Positions 49,294 to 61,222 of a DNA stretch of 64,000 nt are shown one piece after another. The translations under genes were made by a program, and so were the position numbers. This DNA is from Dermatemys mawii (taxonomy: Eukaryota; Chordata; Testudines; Dermatemydidae). Position 1 is the first letter of the stretch. Each line of letters opens with the position of its first letter. A model generated the notes under the pieces. The model was not told where the DNA came from. It saw only the letters and a program-made list of their open reading frames with translations, and did not search any database. The stretch covers positions 19,316,246 through 19,380,245 of the forward strand of contig ML677335.1 of NCBI GenBank assembly GCA_007922305.1, given 5' to 3'.

Positions 49294-52200
49294 CTTGAAA
49301 GAAAAGAAGATAATCACATGTAAGGAAACATGTATGTACATAGATTTTCATGAGAAAAAAATGAATTTATGATGAAAATGAATGCCATATCATTGCTTCT
49401 AACATTATCATCCAAAATAAATATTTATAAAAGTCTACTGAGGCAAGACATTTACTTGTACATCTTCTCTAGAGGAAAAGGATATGAAGAAAAGAGGAAG
49501 AAAACCAGCTCTGACCAACATAAATGAGTTCTAACCTTAACCACATGGCCTTTCTCTCCTGGAAACAATTACACTTTCCCTTTCAATTATTATTTCCTCT
49601 TATACAGTGATCTAAACAAACACTTGAACACATTTTTCCATATATTTTGTTAGTAATTAGGGTGACCAGATGTCCCAGTTTTATAGGGACAGTCCAGAAA
49701 TTTGGGGCTTTTTCTTACATAAGTGGCTATTATCCCCCCATCCTCTGTCCTGATTTTTCACACTTGTTATCTGGTCACCCTATTAGTAACAGTTATGCTA
49801 GACAATATTTATGCAACTTATTATTCTATATCCTTTCACCTTATAGTCCTATATGTATATCAATTAGAGTTCTAGTACTGCTAGAGTAGTAATGACAACT
49901 ACATGGTAAAATAAAGCTACCTATGAGTTTCTTTCTATTCTCCATTTTCAGTAACTCATAAATGTCTAATATTTTCAGCTTTCCAGTTTAAATTTTCCAG
50001 GCTTGGTCACTACATAAAGTTGATTTTTTAAAAAGTTTAAGAAAAACTGGATCAGGTGTTTTTAATCAAAAATAATAGTTAAAAAAACCCAGATCTTCTA
50101 GCATGTAACTGTAGAGTCTACACACAAAATTAGTGCACAGCTTGAATCATGCTAACTATTTGTCTAGACAAGCCCCAGTATTGTACAATATTTAGTGCAA
50201 ATGGCAGGACACAGTGCTAGGAGTACTTAGTTAAATAGTTCTATATTCTGGAATGTCTTTCTCCCCTTTTCTCCCCCTGAAAAACAAGACATTTCATGAA
50301 AATTAGGCTAAAGGGAAATTTACCGTGGCATGGTTAAACACTCCAAAGTTAGAAATCACTCAAGACAAAGGAGAAGACATTTAAACAGTACTGAATGACA
50401 GTAAAATAAGAAGCCACACAGATGCACCTTTAAATATGTGGGCATAAAAGCTCAAAAATATATACATTTAGGAAATAAGGGAAGGTTATAATACAATTAT
50501 TTTGTTTCTTGAATTGTCTGGAAGCTGATATACACGGAAAATCTATATTCTCTAAATCTATCTGTAGAGATGCAGGAGTGGCAGACAGAAATCATTTCAT
50601 GGGATATAAGGTCTATTTCCATCACACACACTTGGGAGCACACTTTTTTCTAAAAGGACCTGGGGCATTAAATGGGGCTGACAAACAGTGGGCAGAATGT
50701 GGCATCCCTAAAAAGGGCTACAGCAGAGAGGATACTCTCCCCAGTGCAGGGAAGAACACAGATAAACAGAATGCATCTCAGAAACTACCGCTTAGACAGA
50801 GGAGGTCTACATTTCAAATAGGGTTAGTAGTTAATAAGTATTTGATTATGGGTATTTGATATGTTATTTTACATCATTAACTTATATTTAAACAATATGC
50901 CTTGACAGATATTGGACAAGCTTCCTCAGCTATCTTAGTGATCATATGGATTTTCAAATGTAGACACTGGAAAAATCAATGATTCCTGAAGTTAAATGAA
51001 GATCCATTTTGCTTCCATTTACAAAGCACATACAAACTGATATACTATTGATATGTGTGAGAATAGATTATTTGAAAAGCTGCTTGATTGCAAGACTATT
51101 TTTATATGAAAACACTAAAGAGTGATTTTATGATGAGAACTTAATATTTGTACAACAATCTTTTGTCTCTTTGTTCCAACAAGGAACTGCATCAGATTGG
51201 TTTGAAGTCATATTTCGGCAAACAAGAGCAATGATGGCTGCCTAAAAAGAAATTATGGGTAAAGGATGAAAAGATTCTGACTGAATGTGAGCTTGAGAAA
51301 CCTGCTTACCTATCAATCTGTTTTAGGGATCTGGAGAGCACCAATCACCAGAGAGTGTAGGTGCTGAAACTAGAGATTCTTAGAAATAATACTATTCAAG
51401 TTCAGCAATTATAGTTCTGTACTTAATCACTACTTGGTACAAAAAGGTTAAGGAAAATGAAAGGAGACGCACAAATCTTTCCACTTAAAAGTAAATGTCT
51501 TCCATGTAGTACACCATTGTAAAATAAAGGCTGATAATCAGCAGCAATTAATTACAGTTTTAACTTCAGCTAAGCATAGAAGAATCAACTACTGTTTCTA
51601 TTGGCTACAAACATTATGCATGATGAAGTAAGTTTACTTACTGATGCCTATGTATCCAAAGATGGAGAAAGAATGGAAGTCAAGAGACATAAGGCAGATT
51701 TAAAACAAAAAAAGAGTTTTTAGTTGCACTTAATTTTCCAAAAAAAAAAAAAAAAAGAAAAAGAAAAAAACCCCAAACAAACAAATTAAGAAAATAAAAC
51801 ATAAGGCCATAGGACAGAAAGAAAATATTTGACAAAGGACAATTATGGAAAGACAAATTTTTCAATTTTCTTAAATTTCTATTATTTGGTATTTAAGAAA
51901 ATTGTTGGAGATTCAAGAAATAATTGAGAAGAAAAATAAAGTGATGCATGAAATTATAATAGTATAACAATTCACTTGTAAGTTGAAAATGGGTTTACAA
52001 TATTCTACTATAATTTTTTTTCTTGAAGATTGACTTTCTGAGGAAGATTGTTGCTTTTAGATCAAATATTGGATTCAGTTAAACTTCACAGATCTTTGAA
52101 AAACTTTTATTTAAATTTTATTGAAAAACATTCTCTCTTTAAAATTATTAAGTGCACTGATTTACATTATTTTTCTATATCTCTATCTTCTACTAGAGAT

Positions 52201-54125
52201 TCCTGGATCAATATCTCAATGTTGTGGAAATATTTACTTGTCATTCTTCCAATGGGTTATTTTAATATATATATTCCATAGAATATATATATTATATTAT
52301 ACAGGGAAAAATCTGTATTTGCTAGAGGTATACTGTTAGTTTCAGTGCTGTTACAAATCTGAGTAAATGTGTGTCTAAATCAGAGGTGCAAGTATTCAGA
52401 TTTGCATCTGGAATTCATTTTGATTATGCAAAACTTTGCAAGTGCAATTTTTGTCCACAAACATTAAGGCCTGGTCTTAGCCTAGCTGAGAGCACATCAA
52501 TTAGACTGGAGAATGCAGACTTATAAGGCTTCCAATGTCCATTTGTAACTAGTCCAGTCTAACTTCTAGTAAAGTGAATTGCAGTCTTCCTTTTACTTTC
52601 ACAGGAATTGGGTTAGACTTTAAGGAACCAGGGTCTTGATCCACTAAAGTACATCAGCATGGGTGTAATTATAAAGACATGAGTAGTCCCACCTAGATCA
52701 AGACCTAGAACTCACATACAATAACCTTTTAAATTTGGTGGGTGTTGTGTTTCTGTGAAACATACTTCTTTCTTTCAGCTGCTCAATCAGTAACAATTCA
52801 GAGGCATAAAATGCCAAGGGAGAGGGGAGAAATTAGTGGTTAATTTGAAGGAGGAGTAGCTTCTCTTCCAAATGAGTTATGTAAAGGTTCTCTATTCACA
52901 AAGAGAAATTCAACCCAAAACATCTGGAAATCAGACACTGTCTTTAAATAATCAAAATTTAAAACATACTATAGCAATGATACTCTTCCCCTGCTATAGT
53001 AACATGTTTATAAACTGAAATATATATAGATGAACTCTCTGATTAAGGGATAAAAAGTGACTTCAAAATAGAAGAAAAATCAGCCTACACTAGATAGCAC
53101 CAACATTCCCCTACCCCCAAATACTTTAGGAAGTCTATTATTTTACTGTTGTCATCTTAATGTTATTCTTTTAAAATAATACAAAAGTAATACATATTTT
53201 CTGACTTTAGCATATAAGCAAAAATATTGTACATGTAAATATTTCCCTGTACTGTGCTATTATGATCTGTTCATACTATGTTGATTTCTGCGTGGAGTCT
53301 CTTGACTACAATTAAGTTACATCAGTGCCTGAGTACAGTTCACCTTTTCTTAGTAATTTAATGTCTTAATAGATCAATGACTTTGGTCATATCATCCTGT
53401 TAGAAAAGAAGACCCAAGACACATTCTAGCTACAAATACGTTACCAACATATAAAGGTAAAAAGATGCTTTCCTTTAACTACTATTTTTTTACAATCTAT
53501 TTTATTGCCCCATTGTGTTTAATTTTAACATTTAAATTACTTCAGATTTACAAAGAAAAAAACATTAGCCAATGGAATATTTTATACCTAGGAGTCTATC
53601 AAATGGGATTTCTGATTGAGTTTTATAAAGTATATTCAGCAGGCAGCTTGGAAGAAATACCATTTTGGGCCAAGCTCAGTGCCAAAGCTGCATTCAATAC
53701 ATCTGAGAAGTGAAGGCTTTCTGCCACTTTTCAAGCCCCCTAACTTTGATGCAAACTAGAGCAGCCCTAGGACTGTTTTAACTTGCTATAGCACCTATGG
53801 GCTGTTGTGCTGGCCCCAAAACATGAAGTGCAGTATGTTCCAGCAACGCCTAATGAACAGCTTTCCACTTTATACTTAGAGAGCTTTTACTACCTCTGGA
53901 GAAATCCCAGCTGACGATTCTGTCCCTTTTGTGCCACTGTGTCACAGCTGAGTCTCCAGCCCACTTATTTATTTTCTTGATTTTTAAGAAGCTCCAGTCA
54001 TTTGTGGAATATACCCTCATCAAGAAAATTCTATTCAATTATGTTGTAATAAAAGACATTTCAGAAATGTGACTTATGCCTTGGTTCACTAACGATTTTA
54101 GTGATGAATCACAATGAATACTTAC
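49294..54125 (-). other. PCDH15: PCDH15 intron before the CD1 terminal exon
   Basis: Long AT-rich intron. It carries one TAGGGTGACCAG element (49658-49782) and an A-rich tract (about 51741-51770). Around 52.62-52.71 kb is a piece of the palindromic 'GATCC...TAGTCCCA' type repeat. The rest (50.0-51.7 kb, 52.8-54.1 kb) shows nothing I can name. Confidence 0.65.
49658..49782. mobile_element. hAT-like MITE, third copy, in a PCDH15 intron
   Basis: Ends TAGGGTGACCAG and CTGGTCACCCTA are identical to the copy at 17863. The 8-bp flanks TTAGTAAT and TTAGTAAC differ at one base. Length 125 bp. It lies about 365 nt upstream of the CD1 exon acceptor. Confidence 0.88.
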
Positions 54126-54236
54126 ATGGTGCTGTCACCGAGTTCTTCATAGAGATTATTGGCAGTGCTACTTGACGGTTTGCCGGCTGGCAAGGCCATC
54201 TGGATTCTTGCTGTCTTTGCACATTCCGCTTGCCGC
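54126..54236 (-). CDS. PCDH15: PCDH15 shared juxtamembrane cytoplasmic exon
   Basis: A 111-nt exon coding for the first cytoplasmic segment: RQAECAKTARIQ, a short Ser/Ala stretch, then NLYEELGDST. RQAEC and YEELGDS are hallmarks of PCDH15 in mammals. The acceptor is ACCAAAG|GCGG and the donor ACCAT|GTAAGT; both junctions are phase 2. Splicing onward to 49293 completes codon AT-T and gives the CD1 tail; splicing to 42435 completes AT-G and gives the CD2/CD3 path. The mammalian exon, as I recall it, carries a proline run between the two conserved ends; here that part is only about ten residues (GKPSSSTANN), so the turtle segment is shorter. Confidence 0.92.
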
Positions 54237-55366
54237 CTTTGGTAAGTTGTGCAGGGAGGGAAAAAATGTGTGTTAGAAATATTCTGTAGTGTACATGGGC
54301 TGACATATAGTAGTCAGATGGTAGTTCCTCAAACATTACTGGTTTTGTATTCAAAGAAAGGTAATCTTGTGAGCAATTTGTTTTAGCTTTGTATCACTCC
54401 ATCGCTTGCTCTTTCATTATGGAATTCCAGAGCTCCAAAAGGTATCTAAATACTATCATTCATTTTATATAATTGCAAAACCACTTGATCATCACGAAAT
54501 AATAAGAGATTCATTAGCAATTACATTTAATTGACTAAGAGGCCAATTAAGCTTTAACAATACTAGTTTTCATCAGGTGTTCTGTGGTGAACTGGGTGCT
54601 TTGGCAAAGCCACTCATTTATTGACATTGATTCATATCACATTTTAATTTAAACATTTGTAAAGTCTCCCTCCAAGTTTAATTTTTATGACTTGTAACAC
54701 CTTTATCGGCATAAGAACTGGTGAACAATTTCCCATTTGAATGATTTTTCCAAATGCCCTTTTCGTAAAATTGAAATTTTATGTATGAAAATTTCAGTTT
54801 TGTTGAAAAATGTTGATTGGCTATCAAGGAAATCTAAATGATGGTCACCGGAAAGCTCTTGTTAATTTCACCTTATGTCTGCAGGCAGAAAGTGAAAGTA
54901 ACAAGAGACTGAGGACCCTGGCTCTGGTTTGGAGGTAAGGCAAGGAGGCTGAGCTCCAGGGAGACAGAGAACCAGGGCAGAAAATTAAATTGACAAGAGT
55001 TTTCAAGGTGGGCACCTTCCATTTTGGATGTCCTGAAACCAATATTTTTCAGGAAATCTCTTTCTGCAGAAATATTTGCATTTTTTAGGGGAAAAAAACA
55101 TGATTTTTTTCATGGGAAGAGACTTCCATTTTTTGGCCAGCTCAAGTCAGCACGTAGACCATAAATGCAAGCCCTCTAGCTCATTTGTAAGGGTGAAAAA
55201 GAGCAAATAATAACTATATGACTGGTAACAGTACTGAGAGAAATTTAGTTCAGAATAGAGTACAACAGACTCTACCTTGATTTTCAAAATAATTCATGAT
55301 TATTATTATTCACTTTTATATTATGGTAGTGCTTGGAGTTAAGTTGTCATTTACTGAAGTTCTAAA

Positions 55367-55369
<3 letters not shown>

Positions 55370-55413
<44 letters not shown>
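55370..55413. repeat. (AT)n microsatellite
   Basis: About 22 uninterrupted AT units. Intronic in PCDH15. Confidence 0.95.
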
Positions 55414-55415
<2 letters not shown>

Positions 55416-56039
55416 TACATTGTTACATTAAAAAAATCCTCTCACATTTGGCTGAAAAGATTTGGATGGTAACTAGTTACCAAGCCCTTATTCTTTAACC
55501 TTCCTCCCTTCACCCCTCCAAATTAACAATACTGAAGTCTGAAATTCTCAGACCTGAACTGTTCTGGCATTACCCAATAATTGTTTCTTCTGAATAACTA
55601 AGTTCATTTCCCCTTTAGAATTTTAATTTTAAATAATAATATCCATAACCATGTATTTCTAGGATATCCACTATTTATAGTATATAACCATATAACTAAA
55701 TTAGCTCTGCTGCAATTCTATTTAATTGAATTGAGTTACTCCAGGGATGAATTTGGCTTAACGACTTCATGTTTCAATGAACATTTATCTCCTGGATCAA
55801 TAAATCATGATGTTCACCTCAACAGAAATCAATATCTGCTGATGACATCGCACAAACATTAAAAGGCCACACAAAGCCATGTAACCCACGGGTTCTGTAC
55901 TATAATCCTATTTTAAAGTTTACCACTTCAACATCTTGGTAAAGAACAATCACCCAATGATTACAAAATTACACAAAGATACGATACTTAAATGTAAACA
56001 GCACAAAGAACGAGATCGTCCTGGTCTATCCTGTGCTCT

Positions 56040-56225
56040 ATATAAGTGTAACACTGACAGACGCCAGTTGTAGGCTGGAGGGATTGAACCTGGGATCTCT
56101 GGAGTTAAATGCATGAGCCTTTACTGCATGAGTTAAAAGCCATAGGTCTCTTAGATAAGGCTTTACAGAAGACTCATTAATCCACTAGATGGGATAGAAC
56201 ACCACGCCCAGCTGGTACGTGGATT
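56040..56225 (-). repeat. tRNA-derived SINE
   Basis: On the minus strand, ATGGCTTTTAACTCATGCAG resembles an A box and GGTTCAATCC is a B box, about 50 nt further on, as in a tRNA-type Pol III promoter. The downstream part GTCTGTCAGTGTTACA matches a turtle SINE as I recall it. The tRNA part does not fold into a full gene. Confidence 0.65.
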
Positions 56226-56307
56226 ACATAAGCAGAGCCTTCCCATTTTATTGAGTTTTCTTCAGCATATCCGTCCACATTTCCAAATTCAAATTAAGTT
56301 AATAAAT

Positions 56308-56593
56308 CAGTGATTCTAAAACTGGGGGTTGCGACCCCTCTGGGGGTCGTGGGGCCATTCCAGGGGGGTCGCGAGCTGCCGATGCATTCAGCGGCATTTC
56401 GGCGGAAGCTTCAAACGCGGGAGTGCATCTGCCGAAAAGCCGCCAAAGTGAAAGCTTCCACTGTCAGCGGCATTTCGGTGGACACAGAGAAGAGGTCAAT
56501 TAGGTGGCATTTCGGCGGACATACTCCCCGGGCCACGACAGGATGCAGCATAGGAAAAAGGGGTCGCGGAACACTCAAGTTTGAGAACCGCTG
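56308..56593. mobile_element. Non-autonomous hAT-like element with target duplication
   Basis: The left end is CAGTGATTCTAAAACTGGGG and the right end CAAGTTTGAGAACCGCTG, imperfect inverted repeats of the CAGNG-type hAT end. Flanks TAATAAAT (56300-56307) and AAATAAAT (56594-56601) match at 7 of 8 bases. The inside is GC-rich with repeated GGCATTTCGGCGGA units and no transposase frame. Confidence 0.85.
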
Positions 56594-57333
56594 AAATAAA
56601 TGATGTAAAAAGCAAGTGGTTCAATTAACATACAAAGAAATCAAGTTTATAGGCATATATACATATAGATAGATATGTGTGTGGGGTGTTTTCAGTTTAA
56701 TATAAACTATTTTTAATATCAAGCTATTATTTATTCAGTATGTATATGTCGTATACAAGATATTTTAGTATTTAACCCTATTACTTGGATTCCCTAGCTA
56801 GGCAGAGCCTATGAAAAAGTTAAGAGAACATTCAACTCAGAGTTTTTTGAAGCATCCCATCAACAGGGAGCGATGGGTAGCCTATGAGCTGGCAAGAGTA
56901 AGTTCCTCTGGTATAATAATTTTCAGGATCAAAGAGGAAAGGACCTCTTATATGAACAGAGGTAGGCACCATCTTACTGGCTTCCTCTTCCTGGAAATTT
57001 GGCTCCTGGAGTAGAAGGCACAGCCTGGGTAAACATACTGTGGCTTCTTCGGAGCATCCACAGAATCAATTCTCACCAGAATTAACCTTCACTAGCGTCA
57101 TGAATGAAATAGGGGATGTTGTCATGCCTCCATGTCCCACACAGAGCCAAAAGAAAATTCTTCACAAAGAAAAAGAGAGATTGTTGTTGTGGAAGCATTA
57201 TTTCACCTTCAGCATGGGCCTAAAACCCACTCCACGTGCTTTAGCAAAGCAGACCCGCAGAGCATACCACTGGTTTACCAAACCTGCTATCTTGTCTATG
57301 ACATTGGCCAACAGGTGATCTTTTATAAGATGT

Positions 57334-57460
57334 AAAGAAAGCAAGGAATACTTGTAGCACTTAGAGACTAACCTTAGAGACTGGTTAGTCTCTAAAGTGC
57401 TACAAGTATTCCTCGCTTTCTTTACGGATACAGACTAACACGGCTGCTATTCTTAAACGT
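57334..57460. repeat. Partly inverted turtle SINE forming a hairpin
   Basis: From 57460 leftward the minus strand reads the SINE head (AGCAGCCGTGTTAGTCTGTA) and its following block to 57383. A forward copy of that block (57334-57373) follows after a 9-nt spacer. The arms match over about 40 nt with one mismatch and one gap. Confidence 0.8.
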
Positions 57461-57842
57461 TTTATAAGACAGCATCACATCTTTAAACCTATGCACCTAG
57501 GTTAATTATATAATGCTGTACAATGGGGAAAAATCCTCTCTTTTCTCTGCAGGCAAACAGCATGAAATTTGATTGCCTAAGCTTAGCACATAACTGAATG
57601 TCTTATTAAATGGTCATAAAATTAACAAGTTTCTTTTAAAATCCAGCCACAAAAAGATCTCAGGTATCGCAATGCATTCTACGGTTTGACTATATGAAGT
57701 ATTTCCTTTCACTGGCAATAAATTTACTTCCCTTAAATTTCAAATGGGCTTTATTCTTGATAAATGATAAAAAGTAGATATTGATTAGTGATTATTATTC
57801 TTAAACAAGGTGTAAGAAGCAAATCTAAAAGTAAATACTTAC

Positions 57843-57851
57843 TCTTTAAAT
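57843..57851 (-). CDS. PCDH15: PCDH15 9-nt cassette microexon
   Basis: Minus-strand reading gives a long CT repeat, TTGCATAACAACAG, then ATTTAAAGA, then the consensus donor GTAAGT. The nine bases are in phase with both neighbours: the transmembrane exon ends CA, the next exon starts G, so inclusion gives Q-F-K-E-R-Q and skipping gives Q-R-Q with the frame kept. Mammalian PCDH15 as I remember it reads YRQFKVRQAE here, so the F-K pair supports a real exon. The upstream pyrimidine tract and a UGC just before the acceptor are typical of SRRM4/SRRM3-controlled microexons. No transcript evidence is available to me. Confidence 0.8.
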
Positions 57852-57862
57852 CTGTTGTTATG

Positions 57863-57864
<2 letters not shown>

Positions 57865-57896
<32 letters not shown>
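57865..57896 (-). promoter_or_regulatory. PCDH15: CU-repeat tract upstream of the PCDH15 microexon
   Basis: (AG)n on the plus strand becomes (CT)n on the PCDH15 sense strand, ending about 14 nt before the microexon acceptor with TTGCATAACAACAG between. It can serve as polypyrimidine tract and as binding site for PTB-type repressors; UGC beside the acceptor is the SRRM4 recognition core. Function is inferred. Confidence 0.6.
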
Positions 57897-57899
<3 letters not shown>

Positions 57900-60027
57900 C
57901 ATGTTAAAAGTGTTCCATTTACAACAAAAGTTATCTGAAACAGTGAACCTTATATTAATATTAAACTAAGAATGGCAATCATTTTACATGTTAAATAGCA
58001 AAAGTAATGACATATTTAAGAACCACTATGTTTAAATAACTGAAAATCATTTAATTCCTTTTGTGACTGTGAGACTGTTATACAACTATCATCCATAAAC
58101 ATGAATTTACAGGGGAACAAATCAGTTATAGGCCACACAGAATCTGAAAAAAACATTGATTAAAGATGTCGATATCAAATTATGAATTAGGATTTTTAAA
58201 AGTGGAATATTAAAGATGAAGTAATTTTTATAACTGCCTCCTCATTTTAACATGGCGAATATTAAACAGTCCTTCATAGTAAAGGACAATTATATTTTGG
58301 CTTCTATGTGGAATTTGCCACCCTTGCTGTGATTAATTGACACTATATTTTTCATAATTGTTTTTTTGGTTTGTCCTAGATAGTGAATTTCAAGCATCAC
58401 TTAAAAAATAATAATAATGATAATTTATTAGATTATTTACAAGCAATACATGCAGTCAGTCAGCTGTGCTTTAACAGTGATAATTTTACATTAAAAGTAA
58501 GCAATGTAAAACTCATTTAGTTTAACTTTTATTTTTTTTTAAATGTAATAAAAGTAAAATTAATTCTTTGGATGTTAGTTCATCATTGAGCTGAAAAGTA
58601 TTGAAAAACTACCTACTACACACAAAAGAGTTCTAACATTAAGCAAGTCTTAATGTTTCCATTATATGTGCACTGAGTGTGACAGTTACATTTATTCAGC
58701 TATAATTTTTGCATTAAGTGGCAAAATTGAACTAGTTTGCCAGAATTGTTAATTGGGAGATTATATTAAACAGCTTTGGGAAAGGGGAGCTAAGAAGTAA
58801 GACAAAAATGAATTTGTTTTCTAAACAATTCAGTAGAGTATAAGGTTTATATTAAGATGGAAATCATTTATACTGTCTTCAGTCTACATGAATTGTATTG
58901 ATTTATTATTCATAGTACTAAAAATTTATTTGTGGTGGTTCGATAAAAAGTCCAACTGTACATGATACCAGTGGACCACAAAATTGTGATTTTAGACGGA
59001 CAGCAGTTAAATAGATTACTTAAAACAGCCTGATGTATTTGGGACCTGATTCTGTTCCTATAGATGTCAAGGGGAATTTTGCAATTTGCTTTTTCTTCCT
59101 GGAAAAAAATCACACAGAAGTCACATTGCAAACTAATGACAGCTTGAATCTTTGTTCAATAAAAATGTACTGTATGAAAATTTTAACAACCACCGTATGA
59201 CTCAAGAAACATGATCCAGCATAGGGATATATTTTCTGGAAGCATATTCTGAGGTGCAGGGCTCTCAGTGGTATATTTTGTTCAGGCAGGAAATGGTTAA
59301 ACACTGGTAGGGGAGAGGAGTATGAATAGGAAACCTGGAAGATGCACTTATTCAGCACACACTCCCCATTCAATCCTGACAGAAGGGCTCCAGGCTGGAT
59401 TGCCTGAGGTGCTTTAGGGTTATCCCCCCTAGATAGAGCCCCTGCCTAGTGCAGGAGCTGATTAAACCTATGGCCTTTCAGACTCTTTTTGGAGGATTTT
59501 TTCTCTAAAAAAAACCCTGGTAACATTCAGATATAAATGTTATTCAAACAAATATCAGCCATTTAAAAATAGCTATATAACCCAGTTACTCCTCTTATGT
59601 GATTATTAATCATGCCTTCAGGCATACTAGTGTTCTTTCATGCAGTGATGACTCCTTTAAAGATTAAGAAAATCTGATTTATAACACAAACCACCAGAAT
59701 GCAGATTGTCCCTATCTCTAGGAAATATTCTAACTCAGCTATTAAAAATGCCAAATTACAAGGACTACAGGTTTAAAGAGAATTGTTACTCAGCTTACAC
59801 TTGTAAAACATAAGATTGCTTTTGATTTTATTATCTGGAGCCCAAAGTGATAGCCACATACAATGTATAATGAATATGGACAGAGATACAGCTAAATTTA
59901 GCCCTATCATAAGTACAACTCATGATACTGTTGTTGCAGTTGCTTATGACAGAGCATTGACAAACAGTATTATGTTCTATCCCAGTTACCATGCAGGAAG
60001 GAACAGCAGGATCACATTCCAGTGATC

Positions 60028-60095
60028 TATTATAATACACATGCATTGGTTTCTTTATAAGATTATAAAGAAACCAATGCATGTGTATTATAATA
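60028..60095. repeat. Perfect 33-bp inverted repeat with 2-nt spacer
   Basis: Arm 60028-60060 (starts TATTATAATACACATGCATT) is the exact reverse complement of 60063-60095. The spacer is GA. It lies in the PCDH15 intron and does not match a repeat I know. Confidence 0.95.
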
Positions 60096-61222
60096 CATTG
60101 TCTCAATTTGCAGGCTGCAAAGGCACTGGTACTTAATTGCCCCAATATAACTGACAGGGATCTAATAGCAGTGCATCCTCTGTAAGAACTTCAGAGCTCT
60201 GGAAAGCCCTTCCACACTTGGTTCTAAGTAGCTGAGATTTGCTGAGTAATAGGGCATGCTGCAGGCCCATTTGCTTTACCTGGCCTTTGAAGAGAGGCAG
60301 AGAGATTGAGGTATAGGCTGATTTATGGGGGTGTTAGTATTTGATTATCAATTACTGTCTGGTGGAGGTGTAAGCTTATTGAATTGCATTTTTGTAATTT
60401 TAAATAATTGGAAGGATGCTCAGAGATTGCATACGGACACTTTTTATTTTATTTTTTATTTAAAGGAAATGTTAAATATGGTCTCAATTTCCAGTTGCAT
60501 ATATGTATTAGTGAGAGCACCTCAAACTGTTGGGTCAGATGAGCACCCAAAAGTTGAGATGTTTATCCATTTGTTAGCCAAACTATTTAAAATTCCTGAA
60601 TCTATTAAATGTAATGAGAAATCTAAAGCAAATATGTTCTCGTGAGATTTTTGCCTATTCAGAAAGAGCTATCATAGAACAAGAGCAACCTTTCTACAGT
60701 ATGTTTTGATGCGTGAACTTCAGTCTCAGCTGGAACCAAGTAGTTCACAGGTGTGAAAAAATCAAAAATAACAATTGCTTCATATTTTGGAGCCACAATA
60801 AAATTTTGGATCATCTCATTTTCCCTGTAATATAAAAGTTGAATCTCGATTCCTGTACTAAGCTACTAACTGTTTGGGCATATATGGACCCAGAGCTGTG
60901 GCTGAAGCATGATAAAAGGAAATCTAGATATGATATTCAGACTGCAGTCTGTGCTCACATGTTAGATATTTGGATTCAGGATTTTGGTTTCACTTCATCT
61001 ATAATTTCAACTAATTACTCCATCATTTATATATAATAAATATAAAAATATATATATACATAAAAGCAGCAGACATTAAAAATAACCAGACTGCAGTTTG
61101 TCTGTGTGAGACAGCTTTCAATGCAGGTGAGTGTTCAGGGTTACCAAACGTAGTTCCCCTTGTAGTAAGTGTATAGATTATAAGAAAGAATTTTCAATGA
61201 CAAAGAAATTTGGAGTACTTAC

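Larger units (their letters stand above)
54237..57842 (-). other. PCDH15: PCDH15 intron between microexon and juxtamembrane exon
   Basis: Contains an (AT)n tract, a tRNA-like SINE, a complete hAT-like element and a partly inverted SINE, each listed separately. A dispersed repeat typical of turtles seems to lie around 54.72-55.15 kb, ending TTTTTTGGCCAGCTC. No exon was recognised. Confidence 0.65.
57852..61222 (-). other. PCDH15: PCDH15 intron between TM exon and microexon
   Basis: AT-rich and without recognisable exons. It contains the CT tract just upstream of the microexon (57865-57896 on the plus strand) and the perfect 33-bp inverted repeat at 60028-60095. Elsewhere I see no clear element. 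Confidence 0.7.

Noticed and set aside
56040..56165. tRNA gene on the minus strand
   Set aside because: A-box- and B-box-like sequences exist, but the arms do not pair and the downstream part is SINE body.
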